Shown here piece after piece: positions 1 through 5,141 of a stretch of DNA of 17,920 nucleotides. Below the pieces are notes generated by a model, which saw nothing but the letters and a program-made list of their open reading frames with translations, was not told the origin of the DNA and ran no database searches. This DNA is from CAZHAC01 sp964383855 (GTDB taxonomy: Bacteria; Chloroflexota; Dormibacteria; Dormibacterales; Dormibacteraceae). The position numbers and the translations under genes were made by a program. Position 1 is the stretch's first letter. The number at the start of each line of letters is the position of its first letter. The stretch lies in assembly GCA_964383855.1 (NCBI GenBank), contig CAYLIP010000051.1, positions 1 through 17,920 of the forward strand. The letters run 5' to 3'.

Positions 1-135
1 TTCCTCGAGCGCCGGCAGTCGGAGCACCCGTTCGCCGGGCTCAGCGATCGCGAATACAACCTCGACGAGGTGTCTGAGGCGCTGGCCGGGACGGAATCCA
101 AGCGGGTGGCGCGGCCGGCCATCCTGCCCGCCTGA
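1..135 (+). CDS. Medium-chain (zinc-type) alcohol dehydrogenase, C-terminal end only
   Basis: Only the last 44 codons are in the window, ending at the TGA at 133-135. The translated tail contains YNLDEVSEALAGTESKRVAR followed by PAILPA. A 'Y-x-L-D-E-V-x-E-A-L' helix, then a short linker and a final hydrophobic strand, is the usual C-terminus of MDR-family NAD(P)-dependent alcohol dehydrogenases, where the substrate domain closes. That family oxidises alcohols to aldehydes or ketones. It lies immediately upstream of an aldehyde dehydrogenase in the same direction, and its stop overlaps the first in-frame ATG of that gene (TGATG), so the two are probably one operon doing consecutive alcohol and aldehyde oxidation. 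The catalytic and cofactor residues lie outside the window, so the family call rests on the tail only. Confidence 0.55.
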   Translation, partial: FLERRQSEHPFAGLSDREYNLDEVSEALAGTESKRVARPAILPA

Positions 136-137
136 TG

Positions 138-142
138 GGAGG
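138..142 (+). promoter_or_regulatory. Shine-Dalgarno site deciding the ALDH start
   Basis: GGAGG lies 7 nt upstream of the ATG at 150. It also lies inside the first codons of the alternative start at 135, so it supports 150 as the true start. Confidence 0.6.
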
Positions 143-149
143 TTCGAAG

Positions 150-1598
150 ATGAGTGGATCGGTCGCCGTCACGTCCTGGGATGCCGTGATCGGGGGCGAG
201 AAGGTGCGCGCCGAAGCCACCTTCGCGGACATCGACCCCTCGACCGGCGAGGTGCTGGCCGATGTCGCGCGCTGCGGGGCGGCGGAGATCGACCGCGCCG
301 TCCGGGCCGCCCGGGAGGCGTACGAGCGGTCGTGGAGGCAGACCTCACCCGCCCAGCGAGGTCGCGTCCTGAGACGGATCGCCGAGCTGGTGCGGCGCGA
401 CGCCGAGCGGATCGCCGAGCTCGAGAGCCGGGACACCGGCAAGCCCCTGCGCCAGGCGCGGGCGGACGCCGAAGTCGCGGCTCGCTACTTCGAGTTCTAC
501 GGCGGCGCCGTGGAGGCGGTGTTCGGATCGACGATCCCGACCGACCCCGGCGTCTTCATCTACACGCTGCGCGAGCCATTCGGCGTGACCGGCCACATCG
601 TCCCCTGGAACTATCCGATCCAGATCACGTCGCGAACCGTCGCGCCGGCCCTGGCCGCCGGCAACTGCTGCGTCGTCAAGCCGGCCGAGGAGGCCCCGCT
701 CACCTCCCTGCTCCTGGCCGACCTCGCGCTGGAGGCCGGTCTGCCGGCCGGAGCCCTGAACGTGGTGCCCGGCATGGGGGAGGAGGCCGGGGCGCCGCTG
801 GCGGGACACCCGGGGATCGACCACCTCGCCTTCACCGGCTCGGTTGAGGTGGGGCAGCTGGTGAGCAAGGCTGCGGCCGAGAACGTGATCCCGGTGACGC
901 TCGAGCTGGGCGGCAAGTCGCCCAACATCGTGCTCGAGGACGCCGATCTCGAGCTGGCCGCGCCCGTGATCCTCAACTCGATCGTCCAGAACGCGGGCCA
1001 GACCTGCTCGGCTGGTTCGCGGCTCCTGGTGCAGGCGTCCGTGCACGACCGGCTGGTCGAGGACCTGGCCGGGCGGATGCGCGAGGTCACCATCGGCCCG
1101 GGGATCGAGGATCCAGGTTTGGGGCCGCTGATCACGGCCCGGCAGATGGAGCGTGTCAGCGGCTTCGTGGAGATCGGAAAGCGCGAGGCGCGCCTGGTGA
1201 CGGGAGGCTCGCGCCCCGAGCATCTGGCCCGGGGCTACTTCATCTCACCGACCCTCTTCGACCAGGTCGAGCCCGGCTCCACGCTGGCCAACGAGGAGGT
1301 CTTCGGCCCCGTGCTGGCGGTCACCACTTTCGACTCCATGGCGGATGCGGCCCGGATCGCCAACAGCACGCCGTACGGATTGATCGCCGCCATCTGGACG
1401 CGCGATGTCGGCCGCGCGCACTGGCTGGCGCGCGAGGTGCGCGCCGGCCAGATCTACATCAACATGTACGGGGCGGGGGGAGGCGTGGAGCTGCCGTTCG
1501 GCGGATACAAGCGCTCCGGCCATGGCCGTGAAAAGGGGTACGAGGCGCTGCTCGGTTACACCCAGACCAAGACGGTGGCGGTGCGCGCGGCCCCCTGA
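150..1598 (+). CDS. Aldehyde dehydrogenase (NAD(P)+-dependent)
   Basis: Oxidises an aldehyde to the carboxylic acid in the cytoplasm. The 482-aa protein has full family length (about 480-500). Numbered from the ATG at 150, it shows the VPWNYP substrate/cofactor motif with Asn154, the VVKPAEEAP cofactor-binding strand, the general-base Glu252 in LELGGKSPN, the catalytic Cys286 in NAGQTCSAG, the EEVFGPV motif, and the C-terminal ELPFGGYKRSG. The start at 150 is preferred to the in-frame ATG at 135 because GGGAGG at 137-142 sits 7 nt before it, whereas ATG 135 has no Shine-Dalgarno and overlaps the upstream stop. It follows a probable alcohol dehydrogenase, suggesting sequential oxidation. The substrate cannot be told from sequence; it most resembles the broad betaine/phenylacetaldehyde-type ALDH group. 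Confidence 0.93.
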   Translation: MSGSVAVTSWDAVIGGEKVRAEATFADIDPSTGEVLADVARCGAAEIDRAVRAAREAYERSWRQTSPAQRGRVLRRIAELVRRDAERIAELESRDTGKPLRQARADAEVAARYFEFYGGAVEAVFGSTIPTDPGVFIYTLREPFGVTGHIVPWNYPIQITSRTVAPALAAGNCCVVKPAEEAPLTSLLLADLALEAGLPAGALNVVPGMGEEAGAPLAGHPGIDHLAFTGSVEVGQLVSKAAAENVIPVTLELGGKSPNIVLEDADLELAAPVILNSIVQNAGQTCSAGSRLLVQASVHDRLVEDLAGRMREVTIGPGIEDPGLGPLITARQMERVSGFVEIGKREARLVTGGSRPEHLARGYFISPTLFDQVEPGSTLANEEVFGPVLAVTTFDSMADAARIANSTPYGLIAAIWTRDVGRAHWLAREVRAGQIYINMYGAGGGVELPFGGYKRSGHGREKGYEALLGYTQTKTVAVRAAP

Positions 1599-1648
1599 CC
1601 GTTCGCCCAGGTGCCCGCTGACGGGTGCGGCCGCGGCATGATCCCAGG

Positions 1649-2527
1649 ATGGGCGACCAGGGGGGGCGCAGCCGGCCGGTCGACGGCTTCCAGCTCGCCT
1701 ATTGGCGTGAGGGCTCGGGCGCCCCGGTGGTGCTTCTCCACGGCTGGCCGGGCGACCACGGCGACTACGCCGCGGTGGTACCGCTGCTGGCGGACAGGAC
1801 CGACGTGGTGGCCCCCGATCTGCGCGGCTTTGGCCGCTCCGACAAGCATCCCGCCGACCCGGCCGAACAGTACTCGGCCGCCGCCCAGGCACGCAGCGTC
1901 ATCGGCCTCATCCAGGAGCTCCAGCTCGACCGTCCCGTCCTGGCCGGCTATGACGTCGGCAGCCGGGTCGCCCAGGCGGTCGCCCGGCTTGCGCCAGAGC
2001 ACGTGCGCGCCCTCGTGCTCGGTCCGCCGCTGCCCGGCGCCGGCGAGCGCGTGCTCAGCCCCGACGCCCAGCGCGAGTTCTGGTACCAGCCCTTCCATCG
2101 CCTCGCGCTCGCGACCGAGCTGATCGACGGCAACCCCGCCGCCGTCCGCAGCTACCTCCGTCACTTCTGGTCACACTGGTCCGGGCCAGGCTACACGCCG
2201 TCCGACGGCCACCTTGACCGGCTGACCGGCCTCTACTCTCCGGCCGGTGCCTTCGCCGCCTCCATCGCCTGGTACCGGGCCGGCGCGGGCACGCTGGCCG
2301 TGGCGCTGGCAGAGCGGGCACCCAGCCCTGCCGAGCGCGTCGCCATCCCCACGACCGTGCTCTGGCCCGATCAGGACCCGCTCTTTCCCCTTGCCTGGGC
2401 AGATCGCATGGACAGCTTTTTCAGCCGGGCCACGCTCCGCACGTTGCCTGGGGCCGGCCATTTCCTGCCCGTGGAGGCGGCGGAGACCCTGGCCGCGGCG
2501 ATCATCGCGGCCGCGTCAGCAGGGTGA
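1649..2527 (+). CDS. Alpha/beta hydrolase with Asp nucleophile (epoxide hydrolase / haloalkane dehalogenase-like)
   Basis: A 292-aa alpha/beta hydrolase. It has an oxyanion-hole HGWPGD motif near residue 30, a nucleophile elbow GYDVGS with Asp102 where esterases have Ser, the acid region LWPDQDPLFP, and the catalytic His271 in GAGHFLP. HGWP plus an Asp nucleophile is known from epoxide hydrolases and haloalkane/haloacetate dehalogenases, which open an epoxide or remove a halide through an alkyl-enzyme ester. The length fits that group (about 290-300). The start is uncertain: ATG 1649 has no convincing ribosome site, and an in-frame GTG at 1625 would add 8 residues. It is 50 nt after the ALDH, and its stop lies just before the VOC gene. 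Substrate unknown. Confidence 0.85.
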   Translation: MGDQGGRSRPVDGFQLAYWREGSGAPVVLLHGWPGDHGDYAAVVPLLADRTDVVAPDLRGFGRSDKHPADPAEQYSAAAQARSVIGLIQELQLDRPVLAGYDVGSRVAQAVARLAPEHVRALVLGPPLPGAGERVLSPDAQREFWYQPFHRLALATELIDGNPAAVRSYLRHFWSHWSGPGYTPSDGHLDRLTGLYSPAGAFAASIAWYRAGAGTLAVALAERAPSPAERVAIPTTVLWPDQDPLFPLAWADRMDSFFSRATLRTLPGAGHFLPVEAAETLAAAIIAAASAG

Positions 2528-2543
2528 CGCCCGGCCACGCTTC

Positions 2544-2549
2544 AGGAGG
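2544..2549 (+). promoter_or_regulatory. Shine-Dalgarno AGGAGG for the VOC protein
   Basis: AGGAGG ends 7 nt before the GTG at 2557. It selects that start over the in-frame GTG at 2524, which overlaps the hydrolase stop (GTGA) and has no such site. Confidence 0.7.
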
Positions 2550-2556
2550 AGATGCG

Positions 2557-2901
2557 GTGAATGTCGTTCATGTCTTCGCGGGCATGCCGGTGACCGATCG
2601 CGCGATCGCGATCGACTGGTACACCAGGGCGCTGGGCCGGCCGCCGGGGATGCTGCCCAACGACCAGGAAGCCGTCTGGCCGCTGACCGAGACGTCGTCG
2701 CTTTACGTGGTGGTCGATCCGCCGGCGGCCGGCGGGGCGGTGGTCACGGTCGTGGTCGATGGCCTGGACGACTGGCTGAGAGCATTGAAACGCCGCGGCC
2801 TCGACGGCGGCCCCCTCGTCGAGGTTTCGGGCGCCGGCCGCAAGTCGCTGCTGCGCGACCCGGACGGCAATACGCTGGCGCTGGTCGAGCTGTCGGGTTA
2901 G
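2557..2901 (+). CDS. Glyoxalase/VOC-superfamily protein
   Basis: A 114-aa single-module protein. It opens with a beta strand (VVHVFAGMPVTD) and a helix containing DWYTRALGRPP, the typical beta-alpha start of a vicinal-oxygen-chelate module. It closes with LLRDPDGNTLALVEL, the hallmark 'DPDGN-x-x-x-L-x-E' end with the metal-site Glu. Family members are glyoxalases, dioxygenases, isomerases or antibiotic-binding proteins, usually dimers with a divalent metal. The start is fixed by AGGAGG upstream. It follows the hydrolase by 29 nt and may be co-expressed with it. No specific substrate can be assigned. The PDGN element and size make the family call safe. Confidence 0.85.
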   Translation: MNVVHVFAGMPVTDRAIAIDWYTRALGRPPGMLPNDQEAVWPLTETSSLYVVVDPPAAGGAVVTVVVDGLDDWLRALKRRGLDGGPLVEVSGAGRKSLLRDPDGNTLALVELSG

Positions 2902-3092
2902 GCAAAGCGGGTCGACTGCGCACGGGGACAGTGGCGCCGCGGATGGGCCCGGCGCACACCAGGAGGCCGAGCCCTTGCCCACCGTGCTACCGGCAGCTCC
3001 ACGTCATAGGCGACCCCCACGGCATGCGCGGCCGCCCCCTGAGCACGGTCACTTGTCAAAACGACGCGGCGCGGGTGCCGTGTACGCGCAGG
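2902..3092. other. Intergenic stretch without a supported gene
   Basis: Between the VOC stop and the conserved leader of the first 61-aa gene I see no supported gene, tRNA or clear terminator. The frame of the downstream small gene remains open through this stretch, but the conceptual peptide is Arg/Pro/Cys-rich and has no family features, so I regard it as non-coding. Confidence 0.4.
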
Positions 3093-3128
3093 GGGCAAAG
3101 ATCGGGCTGGTTTCGCGTTGAGATAACC
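3093..3128 (+). promoter_or_regulatory. Conserved leader of small paralogue 1 (possible promoter)
   Basis: This 36-nt block aligns without gaps to 4764-4799, with 25 of 36 identical. Blocks GGGCAAAG and CGCGTTG are invariant. GGGCAA and CGTTG are 17 nt apart, and CGTTG ends 8 nt before the start codon, a geometry like an ECF-type -35/-10 pair on a leaderless transcript. That reading is inference. It could also be a structured leader or a relic of the duplication. Confidence 0.4.
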
Positions 3129-3314
3129 GTGCAGGTCGAGGTGCTTCGCCGGTTGACCACGATCACGGGTGACAATCCCCTCGGGGTGTGGGACGCGCGC
3201 GTCGTCGACGGGCGAGGGCGCGTGCTGTGGGCCTGCGATCACGGGCACGCCTCGGCCGCCGAGGCCGTCGCCTGCGCGACCGCCCGGATGGCGAGCCTGC
3301 CCGCCGTCAGCTGA
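3129..3314 (+). CDS. Small protein of unknown function, paralogue 1 (C-x-H-x-H motif)
   Basis: A 61-aa protein with GTG start. I do not recognise the family. Its gapless partner at 4800-4985 has the same length and 38 of 61 identical residues, which is strong evidence that both are real genes. Conserved blocks are an N-terminal LRRLT helix, VWDARVVD (likely a beta strand), GRV-x-WACDHGH (strand ending in a C36-x-H38-x-H40 cluster) and SAA-x-AV-x-CA (helix with Cys49). Cys and His spacing suggests possible metal binding, but this is not proven. The fold looks like two or three strands followed by a helix. The start is chosen because GTG here aligns with ATG in the partner. Its stop region overlaps the stop of the convergent rhodanese gene by 8 nt (3307-3314). 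Confidence 0.7.
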   Translation: MQVEVLRRLTTITGDNPLGVWDARVVDGRGRVLWACDHGHASAAEAVACATARMASLPAVS

Positions 3315-3729
3315 GGGGAGCCGAGCCTCCGACGTCCGCTCCGGGACGCTCGGTTGGCATTCCCTGCGCCAGCCAGGCCTCGAAGCCCCCGATCACGTCG
3401 GCCGCCCGGTCCACCCCGAGCTGGCGCAGCAGGTGGGCGGCCAGGCTCGATTGATAGCCCTGGTTGCAGAGGAGGACGACCTGCCGGTCGCCGCCGGTCA
3501 TCTCGGGGATTCGCCATCCCGAGGTCGGAGCCAGTCGCCACTCGAGCACATTGCGGTCGATGACCAGCGCACCCCGTATCGTCCCGTCACGCCGCCGCTG
3601 CTCCTCGGGACGAATGTCGATCAGAAGCGCCCCGTCCGCCATCGCGGCCACGGCCTGCGCCGGCGTCAGGCGGTCGATGCCGCTTCGAGCGCGCGAGAGA
3701 AGCTCGTCCAGGGAGCGATGGCGACGCAC
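3307..3729 (-). CDS. Rhodanese-like domain protein
   Basis: A 140-aa single rhodanese domain, involved in sulfur transfer or persulfide handling. It shows LLIDIRPEEQ (the CH2A-like strand with the D-x-R motif), GALVIDRNVLEWRL, and the active-site loop LLCNQGYQS with candidate catalytic Cys88. The end GGFEAWLAQGMP is the usual rhodanese C-terminus. The six-residue loop after Cys (NQGYQS) is the sulfurtransferase length. The start is doubtful: the GTG at 3729 has no nearby ribosome site, while AGGAGG at 3774-3779 stands 8 nt before an in-frame ATC at 3765, which would add 12 residues. It lies downstream of the small His-rich gene on the same strand, probably one operon. Confidence 0.85.
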   Translation of the reverse strand: MRRHRSLDELLSRARSGIDRLTPAQAVAAMADGALLIDIRPEEQRRRDGTIRGALVIDRNVLEWRLAPTSGWRIPEMTGGDRQVVLLCNQGYQSSLAAHLLRQLGVDRAADVIGGFEAWLAQGMPTERPGADVGGSAPLS

Positions 3730-3773
3730 GCCACGGGCCGCTCTGAAAACGCGCGCGGAGCCGATGCTTCCAA

Positions 3774-3779
3774 CCTCCT
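3774..3779 (-). promoter_or_regulatory. Shine-Dalgarno AGGAGG upstream of rhodanese
   Basis: Read on the minus strand, AGGAGG overlaps the TAG stop of the 59-aa gene (TAGGAGG). No ATG, GTG or TTG lies at a proper distance in the rhodanese frame. The codon 8 nt downstream is ATC (3765-3763), and the first canonical in-frame start is about 44 nt away. Confidence 0.5.
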
Positions 3780-3957
3780 AGTAGCGGCGCAGACCCTCGT
3801 CGAGACGGTGGTCGACGTGTCCGGCCTCGTGCTCGGCCTTGTGGATGGTGCGAAGGTCCTCCGAGTGCTCCTCGATCCAGCTCAGGTCTTTTCGATGATC
3901 GCGGCGCAGGTGGTCTCGGAAAACGGTGTCGGGCGCTGTGACGTGGTGCCAGCTCAT
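3778..3957 (-). CDS. Small His-rich charged protein, unknown function
   Basis: A 59-aa protein with ATG start, rich in His (9 residues: 4, 5, 16, 21, 31, 39, 43, 47, 50), Asp, Glu and Arg, and largely helical in appearance. The motifs DHLRRDHRKDL and LRTIHKAEHEAGHVDH repeat an H-x3-4-H pattern along helices, which could bind metal; this is inference. It has no membrane segment or signal. Its TAG stop overlaps the AGGAGG upstream of the rhodanese, suggesting translational coupling in a two-gene operon. No convincing ribosome site precedes its own ATG. Amino-acid composition is unlike a random shadow of a GC-rich strand (few Pro, few Arg runs), so I take it as real. Confidence 0.55.
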   Translation of the reverse strand: MSWHHVTAPDTVFRDHLRRDHRKDLSWIEEHSEDLRTIHKAEHEAGHVDHRLDEGLRRY

Positions 3958-4089
3958 TACCGGCAAAGGTAGCGGCCGGCGCCTGCAAATCCCCGACAGC
4001 CGAGCCCACCGACCGGGGGGCCGGCCGCGTCCAGCCGGACTGAACAAGAGCGCGGGCGAATCGCTCTGCTCAGCGCTCCCGATCCGCAC

Positions 4090-4095
4090 TAAACT
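4090..4095 (+). promoter_or_regulatory. Putative -10 element for a leaderless DUF4013 transcript
   Basis: TAAACT matches TANNNT and lies 6 nt before the GTG at 4102. There is no Shine-Dalgarno, so transcription probably begins at or near the start codon. No good -35 hexamer is visible. Confidence 0.35.
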
Positions 4096-4101
4096 CCCCG
4101 C

Positions 4102-4719
4102 GTGGCAAGCGTCGCCGACAGCTTTGGCTGGCCGTTTCAGGACAGCGGTTGGTTCGGCAAGATCGTCGTCCAGGGATTGATCGCGATCATCCCCATCGTC
4201 GGCTGGATCGCGCTGGTCGGGTGGTTGCTGCTGACGCTCGACAACTACCGAGCCGGCCGGCGGGAGCTGGCCCCGGCGGGCTTCCACCTGGAGCGGGGCG
4301 CCGGCCTCTTCGTCGTCTACCTCGTGTACGCCATCGTCTTCTCCATCCCGGGCGGCTTCATAAGCGGGATCGGGAGCGCATCGGGCGCCCGCGCCTTCTC
4401 CTCGCTGGGCAGCCTCGTCAGCTTCGCGCTGAGCCTGCTCCTCGCGTTCCTGGCCCCGGCCATCATCCTGCGGACCTACCGAGCCGGGATGGCGGCGGGT
4501 TTCGACATCAGCGGAGTCTGGCAGCTGGCCACTTCCAACACCAACAGCACCATCGTGGCCGGGCTCCTGATCTGGGTGGCGGGGATCATCGGCGGCCTCG
4601 GCATCATCCTCTGCTGCGTCGGCCTGCTCTTCTCGCTGCCCTACGCGGTGGCGGTGACGGCTGGAGTGGTCACCTGGTACGAGCAGGCCGCCGCCGGTTC
4701 CACTCCCGCGCCCGGCTAA
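4102..4719 (+). CDS. DUF4013-like multi-pass membrane protein
   Basis: A 205-aa integral membrane protein with GTG start. The N-terminus FGWPFQDSGWFGKIVVQG, followed by a hydrophobic segment ending IPIVGWIALVGW and a short polar N-Y-R-A-G-R-R stretch, is the DUF4013 pattern (a domain of unknown function seen in archaea and Chloroflexota-type bacteria). I see about five hydrophobic segments: near residues 22-46, 68-88, 100-128, 148-170 and 172-190. The second half has the R-x-Y-R-A-G-x-x-A-G-F motif before an amphipathic stretch. No catalytic residues are evident. It lies between the divergent His-rich/rhodanese pair and the second 61-aa paralogue. Function unknown. Confidence 0.8.
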   Translation: MASVADSFGWPFQDSGWFGKIVVQGLIAIIPIVGWIALVGWLLLTLDNYRAGRRELAPAGFHLERGAGLFVVYLVYAIVFSIPGGFISGIGSASGARAFSSLGSLVSFALSLLLAFLAPAIILRTYRAGMAAGFDISGVWQLATSNTNSTIVAGLLIWVAGIIGGLGIILCCVGLLFSLPYAVAVTAGVVTWYEQAAAGSTPAPG

Positions 4720-4763
4720 GGAGGACCGTTGGCCGCCGGCTCGGCGACGCTGGCTCGCAGGGA

Positions 4764-4799
4764 GGGCAAAGTTCGAGCCCCGCGCGCGTTGTGAGGACC
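4764..4799 (+). promoter_or_regulatory. Conserved leader of small paralogue 2 (possible promoter)
   Basis: This is the gapless counterpart of 3093-3128, with the same invariant GGGCAAAG and CGCGTTG blocks and the same distance to the start codon. A weak GAGG at 4793-4796 lies 3 nt before the ATG, too close for a normal ribosome site. See the partner entry for the possible ECF-type promoter reading. Confidence 0.4.
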
Positions 4800-4985
4800 A
4801 TGAACGTCGAGATCCTTCGGAGGCTGACCTCGATTTCGGGCGCGCACCTGCGGGCGGTCTGGGACGCTCGCGTCGTCGACGCCCATGGCCGGGTCGTCTG
4901 GGCCTGCGACCACGGGCATGGCTCGGCCGCCAACGCGGTCCTCTGCGCGAACGAGCACATCGCGGCCCTCCAGCCGGTCGGCTAG
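4800..4985 (+). CDS. Small protein of unknown function, paralogue 2 (C-x-H-x-H motif)
   Basis: A 61-aa protein with ATG start, the duplicate of 3129-3314 and of identical length. It retains every marked residue of the partner: LRRLT, VWDARVVD, GRV, WACDHGH (Cys36, His38, His40), SAA and Cys49. Differences lie mainly at residues 15-19 and in the last 14 residues, consistent with selection on the central core. Many synonymous changes are present in the core (for example GAT/GAC and CAC/CAT), which also argues for coding. It follows the DUF4013 gene by 80 nt and precedes the purine operon. The function is unknown; metal binding or nucleic-acid contact by a small C/H cluster is possible but untested. 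Confidence 0.72.
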   Translation: MNVEILRRLTSISGAHLRAVWDARVVDAHGRVVWACDHGHGSAANAVLCANEHIAALQPVG

Positions 4986-4989
4986 GCCC

Positions 4990-5005
4990 GGCCGCCCGGG
5001 CGGCC
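4990..5005. terminator. Perfect GC palindrome just after paralogue 2
   Basis: A 16-nt self-complementary sequence (GGCCGCCCGGGCGGCC) begins 5 nt after the stop codon. It lacks a T tract, so it may be a GC-type terminator or stability element, or simply a palindrome. Confidence 0.3.
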
Positions 5006-5006
5006 T

Positions 5007-5041
5007 GAGGGTCGCGGCGCCTGGCTGACGCCGCCGCCCTC
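5007..5041. terminator. Imperfect hairpin between paralogue 2 and the purine operon
   Basis: GAGGGTCGCGGCG at 5007-5019 pairs with CGCCGCCGCCCTC at 5029-5041 (11 of 13 positions) around a 9-nt loop. No T run follows. Two adjacent stem-forming elements here suggest a transcriptional boundary before the purine operon. Confidence 0.35.
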
Positions 5042-5112
5042 GGTGACCTGCGGGCGGCGAGCGGGTTGGGCAGCGCCCCGGCCGAGGTCATAAAGCTTCG
5101 CCGGCGCGAGGC

Positions 5113-5118
5113 TATCCT
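5113..5118 (+). promoter_or_regulatory. Putative -10 element of the purine operon
   Basis: TATCCT matches TANNNT. It lies 8 nt before an ATC (5127) and 23 nt before the ATG (5142) of adenine deaminase. No clear -35 is seen at 16-18 nt upstream. Confidence 0.35.
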
Positions 5119-5141
5119 TTCACCGCATCAACGCGAAGTGG

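Noticed and set aside
3080..3128. CGCAGGGGGCAAAG resembles the start of a c-di-GMP-I (GEMM) riboswitch
   Set aside because: The downstream conserved GEMM segment and second stem are absent, and only about 30 nt remain before the start codon.
2247..3128. Upstream extension of the first 61-aa gene, whose frame stays open for hundreds of bases
   Set aside because: The extended peptide is out of frame with the hydrolase and VOC genes and compositionally junk-like. The aligned start codon in the partner copy supports 3129.
4764..4799. GTTCGAGCCCC looked like a tRNA T-loop
   Set aside because: No matching T-stem, acceptor stem or anticodon arm could be folded around it. The stretch is instead the conserved leader of the small paralogue.
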